A DNA stretch of 64,000 nt from contig NC_061121.1 in assembly GCF_002878395.1 (NCBI RefSeq), forward strand, positions 133,209,532 to 133,273,531, read 5' to 3'. The notes under the pieces are model-generated. The model made no database searches. It was not told the origin of the DNA and worked only from the letters and a program-made list of their open reading frames with translations. The position numbers and the translations under genes were made by a program. Below, one piece after another: positions 10,857-21,650 of this stretch. Numbering within the stretch: position 1 is the first letter of the stretch; each line of letters starts with the position of its first letter. This DNA comes from Capsicum annuum. Taxonomy: Eukaryota; Streptophyta; Magnoliopsida; Solanales; Solanaceae.

Positions 10857-11269
10857 AATCCACCAATTCAATAACTATCAACTTTGACATGTTCATCTCA
10901 AAATAAGAAAATAGTACCATATAATATGTGCAATGACATAATAAGTGAATCAACCACCTTGCATATCAAACATGGTCCTTTTTTCTAATGTCATTATAGA
11001 TTTTCAATTTTCCAACTAGCATTTACAATTAACAAGTTCAATATCTATTAGCATTCAGTGCAACAAGTAATCAAATAGTAAGTTAATATGCACATGGACA
11101 ATCAACTTTAGCTTTTAACTATAATTCAACCACCATCTACCTCACACCAATACTTGTAATGCTCTAATGGGTGTGAGCCTTACCCTTTCTCATAGCTTTA
11201 GCTTGATTTTGGTCAAAGAATAATACGTGGAAGAAAATTCAACCAGTGTTCTAACAATTCAAGGTATTA
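10857..11269. other. Unassigned AT-rich spacer before the copia element
   Basis: No reading frame, repeat or family signature is recognisable here. The last bases (11265-11269, tatta) form the left flank of the copia 5' LTR and would be one copy of its target-site duplication. Confidence 0.5.
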
Positions 11270-11572
11270 TGTTTTAGCCCCATATTCTCACTATATGTTT
11301 TAATAAGGACAAACTAATAAATAAAATATCTTATGAGATGCACTGAAGATACAGAGGATCAAAAAGATCCCAAAGAAATCAATCCAGAATATCCAAGAAA
11401 GGAAGCAAGCATTCTCTCACAAGAAGGACGACATAAGATTGGAAGAGTATAAATCATAAAGATTATTGGCTTCCCATATTTATGGCAAATGAATCATTCT
11501 AGACCAAAGCAAAAGGAAAGAAGACCATGCCCGTACATAGACATATCTGATATGGACATGTATAGGTGTAAA
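11270..11572 (+). repeat. 5' LTR of the copia element (truncated to about 300 bp)
   Basis: It begins TGTTTTAGCCCCATATTC and matches the 3' LTR start at 25688 (TGTTAGCCCCATATTC) closely through 'ctcactatatgttttaataagga', 'gatcaaaaagatccc' and 'gatatggacat'. After about 11572 the match stops and gag follows within a dozen bases. The remaining roughly 600 bp of the LTR, the primer-binding site and the leader are deleted. Confidence 0.85.
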
Positions 11573-11582
11573 GTAAATATTA

Positions 11583-12960
11583 AATGAAAAACTACCAAAT
11601 TCCAGGTGCTCTCCTTTATGAAGGTCACTCATCTACAAGACCACCATACTTTAGTGGATGAGAGTACCCCTACTGGAACAACAAATTTAGAATCTTCGTC
11701 CAATTAAATACTTTCAAGCATGGGTTGTCATTAAGAAGGGAATGCGCTAATTCTAGGACTCAAGGAAAAGCAAAAGGACAAGGATACATACAAAGAATCA
11801 AGCAGTACTAATGTAGAGGATCTGAAAAATTTTGAAGTCACCAAAGAATAACAAAAGGTAAATCAAACTAATACATGAGCTATAAGTTTACTCCTTTGTG
11901 CAGTAAGTGGAGAAGAATACGACAATATATCAACTTGTGAAACCATTAAAGAGATGTGGGACAAACTATAAGTAACCTATGAAGGGACCACCAAGGTTAA
12001 AAAGTCAAAATATCGCTGCTCTACTCAATAAATACGAGCTATTCAAAATGAAAGAAAATTAAAATATGGAATCAATGTTTGCAAGATTTAGCAAGATTGT
12101 ATGTGAGCTGAAATCATTAGGGATGTTCTATCAAAACATCCTGCAAGTCCAAAATCTTTTCAGAAGCCTTCCTAAAGTATGGGAAACTAAATAAGCCATT
12201 CTATAAGATGAAGACCTCCACAACAATACACGTGACGAACTATGACATAATCTCATTGCCAATGAACAAAATTATATCAACAGGCAAAATAAATAGGAAA
12301 AGAAGAAACTAGTATCCTTCAATACTGTATCAACTGAAGAGGAAGCATTCCTGGAAGAAGTCAATAGAAAAGGAATGGCTCTCATGAACCGCAGAGTAAG
12401 GCAAATCTTAAAACAGAGAGAACAGAGATCCCAAGGAGTCAAAACTAAAGAAATTACAAGGAATGATGATCATTGTTATCACTGTGGGAGGATAGGTCAC
12501 CTTGAACAAAACTTTGTAGGATTGAAGAGAAAATCATCTATAAGAAAATAAAACTTTGGGGCTTGGAGTGATAAAGATGACTCCGAGGAAGAAACAGAAC
12601 TAACTAACATGTGCTTTATAGCAAAGGGTGAATCAAGTGATGTAAGACCATACAACTATCATACCTATAATATCCTTGAATTAAATCTAGATATTATAAC
12701 CGATGAGCTTCAAAAAGTTATCATTGAGTACAATAAACTTGCTCAAGAAAAGAAAAATTAGGAAGCTCGGCTTAAACAAAAACTTGAAGAGGAACGAAGA
12801 AACTGTCAAGTTGAAAGTGATGCATGTCAAATCAAAATTGACTTGCTTTAAGAAGAACTTGATAATGTAAAAATAAAATTAAATAGCATTAAAAAATCAC
12901 CAAGTCACATTTTCACTAGATCAAATTCTTTTCAAACAAACTCACCTTCCTCATCAAGAT
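11583..12960 (+). pseudogene. Copia gag (decayed)
   Basis: The gag N-terminus is recognisable around 11600-11750 (PPYFSGWEYPYWNNKF, then FKAWVVIKKG), matching the copia gag pattern of an aromatic-rich block before a Trp-containing helix. Later blocks include ETIKEMWDKL with a stop (about 11944) and the zinc knuckle at 12474-12515. A charged helical segment with heptad-like Leu/Glu/Lys spacing follows (about 12690-12900: LQKVIIEYNKLAQEKKN, KLEEERRNCQVESDACQ). Gag packages element RNA. The zinc knuckle reads C-x2-C-x4-H-x4-F, so the last Cys is Phe. Many stops and shifts are present. Confidence 0.75.
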
Positions 12961-13189
12961 CGTTTAAATTAGCCAAAACCTCTTTCTTTTTCCAAGGACC
13001 TGTCTGCTAAACTTGTGGACAGAAATGGCACAAATCACACAACTGTAGGCATAGCCTAAAGATGTGTGGGTTTGGAGGCCTAAAGGAAGTACCTCTAACC
13101 CTCAAGGAACTAAGACCAATTGGGTACTTAAACAAAATTAATTTTATTATTTTGCAGGAATACATTTGCAAAAGATATAAAAAGGGAAT

Positions 13190-13975
13190 ATGGGACATCG
13201 ATAGCAAATGTTTTAGACTCAGTAAATCCTAATGGCTCATGCGAACTCAGTGAAGTGTATCTCATAGATAAACTCAAACAAAACCTGCTCAATATTATTC
13301 AGCTTTATAACATAGGATTTAGAGTCTCCATCAAAGCTGAAAGTTACTCCATAATACATTATAAAAGAGATATTTCTCTTATTAATGAACATGCTGATAA
13401 TATTTATGTTTTAAATAGTCCTGATATTTCCATTTTAAACTGCCTTACTATGCAAACCAATGACACTTGGTTGTGGTACAGAAAGCTTGGGCATGCCAGT
13501 ATGCATATCATTGAGAAACTCTCTTGATTGGAACTGGTAAAAGGTCTGTCCAAACTCAAGTTTGAGAAGGATCACATCTATGATGCCTGCCAATTGGGTA
13601 AATAGACTTGAACATCATTCAATGTCAAATACATTGTCTCTATTACCAAACCCCTTTAAATAATCCACATGGATTTGTTTTGCCCACCAAGACCGCAAGT
13701 ATTGGTAGGAAAAGATATATTTTAGTTATTTTTGATGATTATTCTCGTTTTACCTAGGAACTATTTCAAGCTCATAAACATAAGGCTTTCACAAAATTTG
13801 AGATCTTTTGTAGAAAATTGCAAAAAGAATCAAGACACTTCATCACCTATTTTCATAGTGCTCATAATTGAGAATTTTAAAACAAAGATTTCGAGGAACA
13901 CTATGCTTAGAATGGGTACTCTCAAAACTTCTCATCACCTCAATCTCTTCAACAAAATTATATGGTAAGAGGATT
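13190..13975 (+). pseudogene. Copia protease trace, gag-pre-integrase and integrase start (decayed)
   Basis: A protease trace reads W-D-I-D-S-K-C at 13191-13211, corresponding to the copia D-S-G-C active site with Gly changed to Lys. Most of the protease is then deleted. The gag-pre-integrase domain is open at 13255-13527 (VYLIDKLKQNLLNI, then DTWLWYRKLGHASMHIIEKL), including the His pair of the integrase zinc finger. The Cys pair reads YDACQLGK (about 13580), with the first Cys lost. The integrase core starts with IIHMDLF (about 13660), keeping the first Asp, and continues in broken frames to about 13975, where Gypsy-B sequence takes over. Confidence 0.8.
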
Positions 13976-14299
13976 GAACACTGTCCACCATACAAGTCCA
14001 TGGTATGACTCATACACTGACTTACGGCTTTTAGTGACCCACTTATACTAAGATTTAACTTAAGTTACCAAGCCTAAGATTCAATAAAGTAACCAAACAA
14101 CACGTATCCACCTATACGACTCATACAACCTAAGTCTTACCTATTTTAAAAATCAAATCCAACCTACCAACCAATACTGGTAAGCATACGACGGTACCAC
14201 TCGTATCCCAGTGGATGAGTTATTTCCCTAGTTGTCTTTTGTCCAGAGACCTAAAATCTAGGAAATTTTCTAAGGGCTAGAAACCCAGGGTGTTTTAGT
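13975..14299 (-). repeat. 3' LTR remnant of Gypsy-B (first about 325 bp only)
   Basis: Sequence from about 13975 to 14299 aligns with 21316-21646 (shared blocks 'aggattgaacac', 'caacttaagtta'-like, 'tccaacc', 'ggtatttca'-like end). It is the LTR 5' portion. The other roughly 2.1 kb, and probably some copia integrase, are deleted at the left junction. The purine-rich tract (minus strand AGTTGGGGAACT) abuts at 14300, confirming this is the 3' LTR side. Confidence 0.75.
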
Positions 14300-14479
14300 T
14301 CCCCAACTAGAAATATTCATCCCCGAATGACAAACAAGATAGGGTAACCACAAACACGATTTATTTGCATTATGAAATATCAATCTAAACTTTAACCAAG
14401 TTAGGAAACACAAATACAAAGATATTAATCTTTCCTTTAACAAACTCAGAAAATAAAGATGTGTTTAAGAACACATACC

Positions 14480-15500
14480 TTTCGTATGAATCCCAGGAGC
14501 AGAAAATAAATACGGATACTTGGACTACATGTCCTCCTCCGTTTCCTATGTAGCCTCTTCTACCTTATGGTTACACCATAGAACCTTAATCGAGGAAAAA
14601 TCCTTGGTCTGCAATCGACAAACCTATTGAGCCAGTACCTCAACCGAGACCTCTTCATAAGATAGAGAATCTGAGTACCCAAGCCCTACAAGGAACAACC
14701 GAAGAAGGATCACCAAGACACTTTCTCAACATGGAGACATGAAATACCGAATGAATGTAGCTCAAACTAGAAGGAAACACCCATTCATAAGCAACATTGA
14801 CATAAAGACCAACAAACCTGGGACTGAGCTTCCCCTCCTTACAAAACCGCATTAATCCCTTCACGGGAGATACTTTTAGGAACACCTTAATCCAACCTCA
14901 AACTCCAAGTCTCTAGGCCTTACATCCATATAGGACTTTTGGCGATTTTGGGAAGCCTTAAGTTTATCCCGAATCACCTTCACCTTTTCCATAGCCCGAT
15001 AAACAAAATTTAAACCAAACATGTCCGTGTAACCAAGCTCAAACCAACCAATAGGAAACCTACACCTCCTACCATACAATGCCTTCAAAGGGGCCATCAT
15101 ATCTATTTTTGTAAGAAAACTCTACCAAAGGTAGATGATTAACCTAATTACGTACCACAATCAGAGATAATCAAAACAGGTACCCCATCCAGCTTTACTA
15201 TCTCCTGAAGATATAACTTTGCATAATCCTCCATTGAAAAGGTAGTCCTCACTGGCAAGAAGTGAGCATACTTCGTCATCCTATCCATGATGACCCAAAT
15301 CAAATTGAATTGGTTCTGCGACCAAGGAAGACCAATAACGAAATACATATTGATCACCTTTTATTTCCACTCGAGAAACTCAATTTCTTGATACAACCTT
15401 CCAGGCCTCATGTGCTCAACTTTAACTTGTTGACACACCATGCACTTGGCTATAAAATTAGCCACGACTTTTTTCATACCATTCCACTAATATATCTCAT
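14480..15500 (-). pseudogene. Gypsy-B integrase with chromodomain-like C-terminus (internal deletion)
   Basis: Minus-strand blocks: core entry MINMYFVIGLPWSQNQFNL and VIMDRMTKYAHFLPV with PVLIISDCGT (15357-15150), keeping two core Asp; then, after a deletion, LPLVEFSYKN and KALYGRRCRFPIGW (about 15130-15030), KVKVIRDKLKASQNRQKSY, FCKEGKLSPRFVGLY, and the chromodomain-like end KVLWCNHKVEEAT (about 14560). Roughly 60 residues between the second Asp and LPLVEF are missing, including the segment that carries the catalytic Glu. The H2C2 zinc region lies above 15357 in poor condition. Integration activity is excluded. Confidence 0.85.
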
Positions 15501-15879
15501 TGAGATCATGATAAATCTTTATCAATCTGGGATGAACAACATAGCATAATTTATAAGTCTCTACCAAAACCCTTTGTCACAATCAATCATTGTCAGGAAC
15601 ACACAATCGCCCTTGGTACCATAAAGTACCATCACACTGATCTTGAATACCATTACCTTTTGCCCACTAACATCATTCTTGATTTTCATCAAGATAGGAT
15701 CTAGAACTTACTTCTCCTTAATCTCTACACCAAGTGATGACCAATCTTCTTCCTATATAACACCCTACCATCCTTGGGTCCAAGAGATGAACTCTAAGAT
15801 TAGTCAAGCGGTGAATATTCCTCACTTATTCCCATTTTCCTTTCTCCACATGAGCCAAACTCCACATTGATAACCTGCT

Positions 15880-17280
15880 AAGAGCATTAGCAACAACATT
15901 AGACTTACTTGGCAGATAGTAAAGACTCATATCATAGTCCTAAAGAAGCTCAACCATCTTGTTTGCCAAAGATTCAGCTTCTTCTGTGTGAACACATATT
16001 GCAGACTCTTATGATCATGAAAGATATCTATGTGCACTCCTTAAAAATAATGCCACCATATTTTCAAAGAAACAACCACCACCAACATATCAAAATTATG
16101 AGTAGGATAATTTCTCTCATACACCTTCAATTGCCTGGAAGCATAGGCAATCACATTCCCATGCTGCATCAAAACATAACCAAGTCCCACCCTAGATACA
16201 TCACAATAAACCACAAACCCATCATTGTCTTTAGGCAATGTCAAAACGAAAGCCGAAGTTAGCTTATACTTAAGCTTCTCAAAACTCCTTTCACACATTT
16301 TCGACCAAGAAAATTTTACCTTCTTCTAAGTTAACTTAGTCAAAGGAGCAGCTATCAAAGAAAAACTTTCTATAAACCGCCTATAATGTCAAACCAAACC
16401 TATAACGCTCTGAATATTGGTTGGATTCATGGGTCTAGGCCACCTTTTCACCACCAAAACCTTTTAAGGATCCACCATGATCCCCTCACTAGAAATAGTA
16501 TGACCCAAGAAAGCTACAACATTCAACCAAAACTCACACTTAGAGAACTTAGCATATAGTTATTGTTCCTTTAAGGTCTGTAACACAACCCAAAGGTGAT
16601 TAGCACGATCCACCTCATTCTTAGGATAGACCAAGATGTCATCAATGAAAACAATGACAAAAAGATCCAAGAACTGCCTGAAAGCTCTATTCATTAAATC
16701 TATAAATACCACTGAGGCATTAGTCAAGCCAAATGACATAACCAAGGAATTAAAAGTTTCAATACCGAGTACGAAAATCAATCTTAGGGATATCCTCCTC
16801 CCTAATCTCAAGATGATGATACCCTGACCGAAGATCTATGGTAGTAAAGAACTTGGCACCTTGAAACTGATCAAAGAAGTCATCTATCCTTGGAAGAGGA
16901 TACTTGTTCTTGATCGTTACCTTATTTAATTATCGATAGTCAATGCACATCCAAAGGTAAATATCCTTTTTACACATGAGCAACACTGGTGCACCACACG
17001 GGAATACACTAGGACGAATAAACCCCTTATCAAAAAGATCCTTAAGTTGCTACTTTTGTTTCCTCAACTCATCTAAAATCATTCTATAAGGAGGAACAAA
17101 TATTGAATGAGTGTCTAGAACCAAATCAATACCACACTCGATTTCCCTATCCATAGGAACACCAGGAATATCTTATGAAAAGACTACAGGAAACTTATTT
17201 ACCACCGAAACCGAATGCAAAGAGGGACCTTCCAAGTTAAAATCTTTAACCCAGACCAAGTGATAAAGACACCCTATGGC
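15880..17280 (-). pseudogene. Gypsy-B reverse transcriptase and RNase H (decayed)
   Basis: From right to left on the minus strand: RT N-terminal blocks near 17100-16900, then an open piece 16811-16560 with [20 protein letters not shown] and the polymerase motif F-I-D-D followed by [15 protein letters not shown] (16638-16649 for FIDD). RNase H is open at 16298-16041 ([56 protein letters not shown]). This is one of only two RTs in the window that keep both Asp of the catalytic motif. Frames change between the blocks and stops are present. Confidence 0.85.
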
Positions 17281-17289
17281 AATTAATCT

Positions 17290-17730
17290 TCGAGCTCTAA
17301 TATAAGAAATAAACCTCCCTATAGGATATAGGGAACCACCCCTCCCACTCTATAAGTGGTTCACTTAGGAACCTAAAGAAAAATTTATGGGTCCGAAAAT
17401 CTAAGGATGCGTAACAAAAATCTAACCAATCCATCCCTAGAATAACATCAACATCCACCATATCTAGCTCAAACAAATCTACCAAGGTTTGCTTGCTACC
17501 AATAGATACCACACACACCCTATAGACTCTTTTAGCAATAATTGAGTCACCTATTGGTGGAAATAGAAAAAGGATCATAAACAACCTTAAGATCAAAACC
17601 AAAACATATAGCCATATATAGAGTCACATAGGATAGAGTGGACCCCAGATCATGTAAGAAATACACACCATGAGAATAGAGTGAGAATGTACCAGTCATG
17701 ACATCTGGCAATGCCTCAGATTCCTGTCGA
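17290..17730 (-). pseudogene. Gypsy-B aspartic protease (decayed)
   Basis: The active-site block reads LHDLGSTLSYVT near 17660-17625, retaining the Asp with Pro changed to Leu in the usual DPGS turn. Downstream in a second frame come DLFELDMVDVDVILGMDWL and CYASLDFRTHKFFF (17480-17380), the standard protease end. One frameshift near 17570 separates the halves. The domain lies between gag and RT as expected. Confidence 0.8.
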
Positions 17731-17739
17731 GATATAAGA

Positions 17740-18981
17740 GTATACAACTTATTCTGGCCTATGCTGATACCAGAAGTAGGGGCAGATATTAAACCAGCAC
17801 CACTAGGTATAGGAGCAAAAGATGAGGCAAGTGGAGATTTAACCACTTCCGAATCTCCCCTACCAACCAAATAATTTCTGAGCATACGGTCTGGCTGGCA
17901 AAATTTAAAATACATGTCCCTAATTTCATTATAAAAACCTCAATAAAGATAACCACATAACTAAAAAAGAGGATACAAAGAAGCCAACTGTGCCCTACTC
18001 TCCTAAGATTGGGCACCTTATGCCTAGAAATTATTATCACCTTACTAACACCTGTCATATGACTACTTTGGGTAAGGAGCACTGAAAGTTGAGAAGGAAC
18101 TAGAACTCCCCCACTTCTTCATCGGCCATTTTCCACCATCCCGACCACCCTATTGCTAAGCATCACCCTTCTCAAAGAACCTGGTCCTCTTACCCTGCCT
18201 TTTCCCAAACTCTGCTTTTTTTCTCTTTTCATCCTCCACCTATTGTATGTGGATAAACAACCTTGAAATATCTATATCCTTAATCAGCAAAGCAGTCTTT
18301 CTTTTAGGGATCAAATCCTGAGATAGCCCAGAAGTTAAATTTCTTATCCTTGACCTCATATCAGCCACCAAATCCAGAGCATACCTTGACAACTAAAGAA
18401 ATTTCAAGGCATACTCCTTGACAAATATTTTTCCCTACTTGTGATTCACAAACTCCTCCATCTTTTCTTTCTTCAGCTTCTGAGGAAATAAGCAATCCAA
18501 AAAAGCATTAGAAAAATCCTCTTATAAGGATAACTCTTCAACATCATATCTATCCCTATCCCACTTATCGTACCATTGATACGCAATATCTTTGAGCTAA
18601 TAAGCTGCAAAGTTCACCCATTCTATTTTAGTGGATGGTATCACTCTAAATATTTTCTCTCTTTTATCAAAGAAGCCCTGAGGATCCTCTTCCATCTATA
18701 CACCAGTAAAAGTAGGAGGATTCATCTTCGTGAACTAGCCTTCCAGATCCATCCCACTCAGCTTGAGTATCAACCAACTGAGCAATAGTATCAATTAAAT
18801 AATGGAATTCTTCATTAGTCATATCACCTAGAGTAGGACTAGTAGCAATCGAAAGAAATCCAAACTAATAAGGAATAGGACCATAAGATCGAGTGTGAAT
18901 TCCAAGTGTAGGTCGTACTCTATTAACATCATCCCTAGATGGGACATAAGGATTTCCTTGTGTTCTAGATTTTTGAGGCAT
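17740..18981 (-). pseudogene. Gypsy-B gag (decayed)
   Basis: Gag starts at the ATG complementary to 18979-18981 (MPQKSRTQGNPYVPSRDDV). The capsid core between about 18700 and 18200 can be followed only in pieces (for example LLIKDIDISRLF near 18280 and the 'NHK/EFVNHK'-like block near 18450). The zinc-knuckle region near 17915-17870 reads FCQPDRMLRNYL, in which the closing Cys is Tyr. A Ser/Pro/Thr-rich linker with SGISIGQNKLYTL leads to protease. Roughly 410 codons would be normal for this interval, but many stops occur. Confidence 0.75.
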
Positions 18982-19177
18982 GATCTTAAAATCGAATAAA
19001 TAAGGATTAGAGGAAATTCCAGGTCTGAGACTCCAAGCTTGAAAATAGAATACCAAGAAAGTGAAACATTCCTAAATGCCTTATAGCTTCTATCTTATGA
19101 GTGTGGTGCACTACACACCCCTAAAAGAGACTCTACTATACATGGCTTTGTGGACTCCCAATTGAACATGAACCTAA

Positions 19178-19190
19178 GGCTCTGGTACCA
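19178..19190 (-). other. Primer-binding site of Gypsy-B
   Basis: The minus strand reads TGGTACCAGAGCC, twelve of thirteen bases of the initiator-Met-type site TGGTATCAGAGCC. It sits three bases from the LTR end (TGTCA, 19194 on the plus strand as TGACA). Confidence 0.85.
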
Positions 19191-19193
19191 ACT

Positions 19194-21646
19194 TGACATG
19201 ATGTAACTTGGGGCTTTGTTGTAATGGGCATCCTAAGTTCAAGTGGGATCGGACACAACCCCCCATTACCCAACCCAATCTCCATTCGCTTGCCCTGAGT
19301 TGGTCTAATTTCGATCATATAATGAGATAGTATAACTATCAAAATTATAGACTCTAGGATAGGTCTATTACTGAGACCAACCCAATCGAGTCCAACCATC
19401 CAAAGCCAACTAATAGCCAAACCAACCAAACTATAACTATATTAGTTCTGTCATAATTATAAATAATCCCAAAATAAAAAAGGATGGAACAACTAATAAT
19501 ATAGTCAACCAGTGTCAGTCCCAATACCAATACCAAATAGCAATACTAAGGCTAACACCATTACTGATCCTGCCGATACAAACCCATAGTAGTTCAACAA
19601 AATATTCAAACCAAAAGAATACCAAAATCTGATTGGGACATTCCCCCAACCATACCAAAAGCTAGTATCCGTAAATAAATAAAAGTATGAAATAACATCC
19701 ATGAAATAGAGCCTATCAAAAATATGAAAGTTCACCACTTCAATCTAGTAGTTGATCCAGAATGTCCGATAGCTAAGCAGGAGGAGTAGAATTGCTGGTT
19801 CCTGCATCGCGTGGGGGTACAGTTGCCCGAAGATAGGTTAGTGAGTTAATGCTAGGATAAAATAATGCCAACTAGAAAAACCAAGTGAACCAACCATATG
19901 CATATAGACCATTATATATATTTAACCATTTTGGGAAAGGGAACCGCGTTTAGCATGTATTTAAAACCATTTACCTGGATATGTGAAGCTTAACCATCCT
20001 TAACCACTCACGAATATATGGGTTCAGTGTAAACCCCTAATGTGTGTAGCTGCACGAATATGAGATACCATAAGACTAAGGGATTCCCAAGTACCCTCAC
20101 ACTTTATGATACATATGTACAATGTACTTAGAGGATTCCGGCATAGCTCATAGTATCATAAAAGGGTCTCTATGCCTTACCCCTCATGTAAGAAAACATG
20201 AGTTTTGAGTGTTCGTTCATTAAAATCCCACCTTCATGGTTAGCTATCATACCCTACCACTATTGCCTAATTAAAACCATTTCCAAAAACTAAATCATTG
20301 TTATTAATCGAGGCTATACATAGTGATATCGTCATACCAACTATAACTTGCAAGTATTGTCCTTAGCTAAACCTTTTGAGATCAAGGGAGTCAGTCCCAT
20401 GTACACATAGACCACATTACCAATTAACTTGGAGGAGTCCCATGTACCCCAAAAATGTTCCATTATTTTGATTACTTAGGGTATTCCTTTATACCCCATA
20501 AAAATGATTGTTAAACCAAAACCACTCTATTTTGACCATAGGGTACCATTACCAAGTTTAAACCATGCAATAGTTCTATTAAAATCTAACAATGTAGTGA
20601 AAAAATTCTCATAGGCATTTTATCAAACCTATTAAGTAATAGTATTTCAAAAACCAAAACCAATTATCAAATAACTATTCCCATGTGACAAATTATCCCA
20701 AACCAAAATTAAAGCGTATAAACACATAATTAAAACATGGAAAAACCATAACCAAGAAATTTTAACCAAAACCCCCAAATTATATTTGAAAATGCAAAAC
20801 CATACAATAATCAAACCATAAAAACATTATATAAAACCATGCCTTTCATTGGAACAAACAATAATTGAAGAGAACATGCCTTAAACTAAGAATTTGATGT
20901 AGAGAAATCAGTAACACAAGCCCCAAATTAAACCTTAAGATAAAACTGTAGCCTTCCTTTATCCAAAATCCTTAGAGAGAAGTGTAGAGTGTTTAAGAGA
21001 AGTTTCTAAGTGTTAAGGAATAAAATAATAGGGCAAATAACCTCTCAATAGAAATATAAGTCGTGCAGCCTTAATAGGTTAAGTGGGGAATGTCCAGATT
21101 GCCCTCACTTGAAATCTCAAAAATCCCATCAGATGCGTATGACTATCTATATCAGTTGTAACATCCAATACAAATGGTACCCACCATTTGTACCGTAGGC
21201 CATATCCCTTAGACGCAATAGTCTCCAAGGTATGACTCACCCCAAACCATATCGTATCTATGTATAAGACTAGTGCCCATGATCCTACCTCTGGAAGAAT
21301 AGCATACCAGGAGGATTGAACACAACCCACCATATGAGTCCATAGTACGACTAGTACCCTGGATTATTGCTCTTAGTGAGCTAACTCGTACTCATATCCA
21401 ACTTAAGTTACAAATCCTAAGATTAAATAAAGTAATAAAACAACATATATCCACTGATACAACTCATACCATCTAAGTCATACCCTTTAGAAAAACCAAA
21501 TCCAACCCACCAACAAATATTGGTCAACATACGACTAACCCCTACCATTCATATCCAAGTGTACGAGTCATTTCCCCTAGTTGTATCTTATCCTGAGACT
21601 AGAAATCCAGGTAATTTTCTAAGGGCCAAAAACCTAAGGTATTTCA
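19194..21646 (-). repeat. 5' LTR of Gypsy-B (about 2.45 kb)
   Basis: Both ends are well placed: the minus strand begins TGAAATACCTTAGG at 21646 and ends CATGTCA at 19194, next to the primer-binding site. The LTR shares its overall plan with the LTRs of Gypsy-C, Gypsy-D and the 6352-8125 remnant, including a CAATACCAATACCAAATAGCA-like simple repeat (about 19517-19560, the complement of the TTGGTA repeat near 7900). The bases following 21646 (gacag) would be the right target-site copy. Confidence 0.85.
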
Positions 21647-21650
21647 GACA

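Larger units (their letters stand above)
13975..21646 (-). mobile_element. Gypsy-B: Ty3/gypsy retrotransposon nested in the copia integrase
   Basis: Minus-strand order from right to left: 5' LTR (19194-21646), primer-binding site (19178-19190), gag (start 18981), protease, RT, RNase H, integrase with chromodomain-like end, purine-rich tract near 14305, and a 3' LTR remnant (13975-14299). Copia integrase is found on both sides. The C-terminal integrase block (KVLWCNHKVEEAT) fits chromodomain gypsy elements. The two LTR copies differ at roughly a quarter of positions by eye over 330 bases, so the insertion is old. Target-site copies cannot be compared because the left LTR end is missing. Confidence 0.85.

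Noticed and set aside
16560..16811. Gypsy-B RT as possibly active because FIDD is intact
   Set aside because: The surrounding pol has stops and frameshifts and the integrase lacks its catalytic-Glu segment.
17789..18082. 97-codon hydrophobic minus-strand frame in Gypsy-B
   Set aside because: It overlaps the gag end in a shifted frame and has no gag or other family signature.
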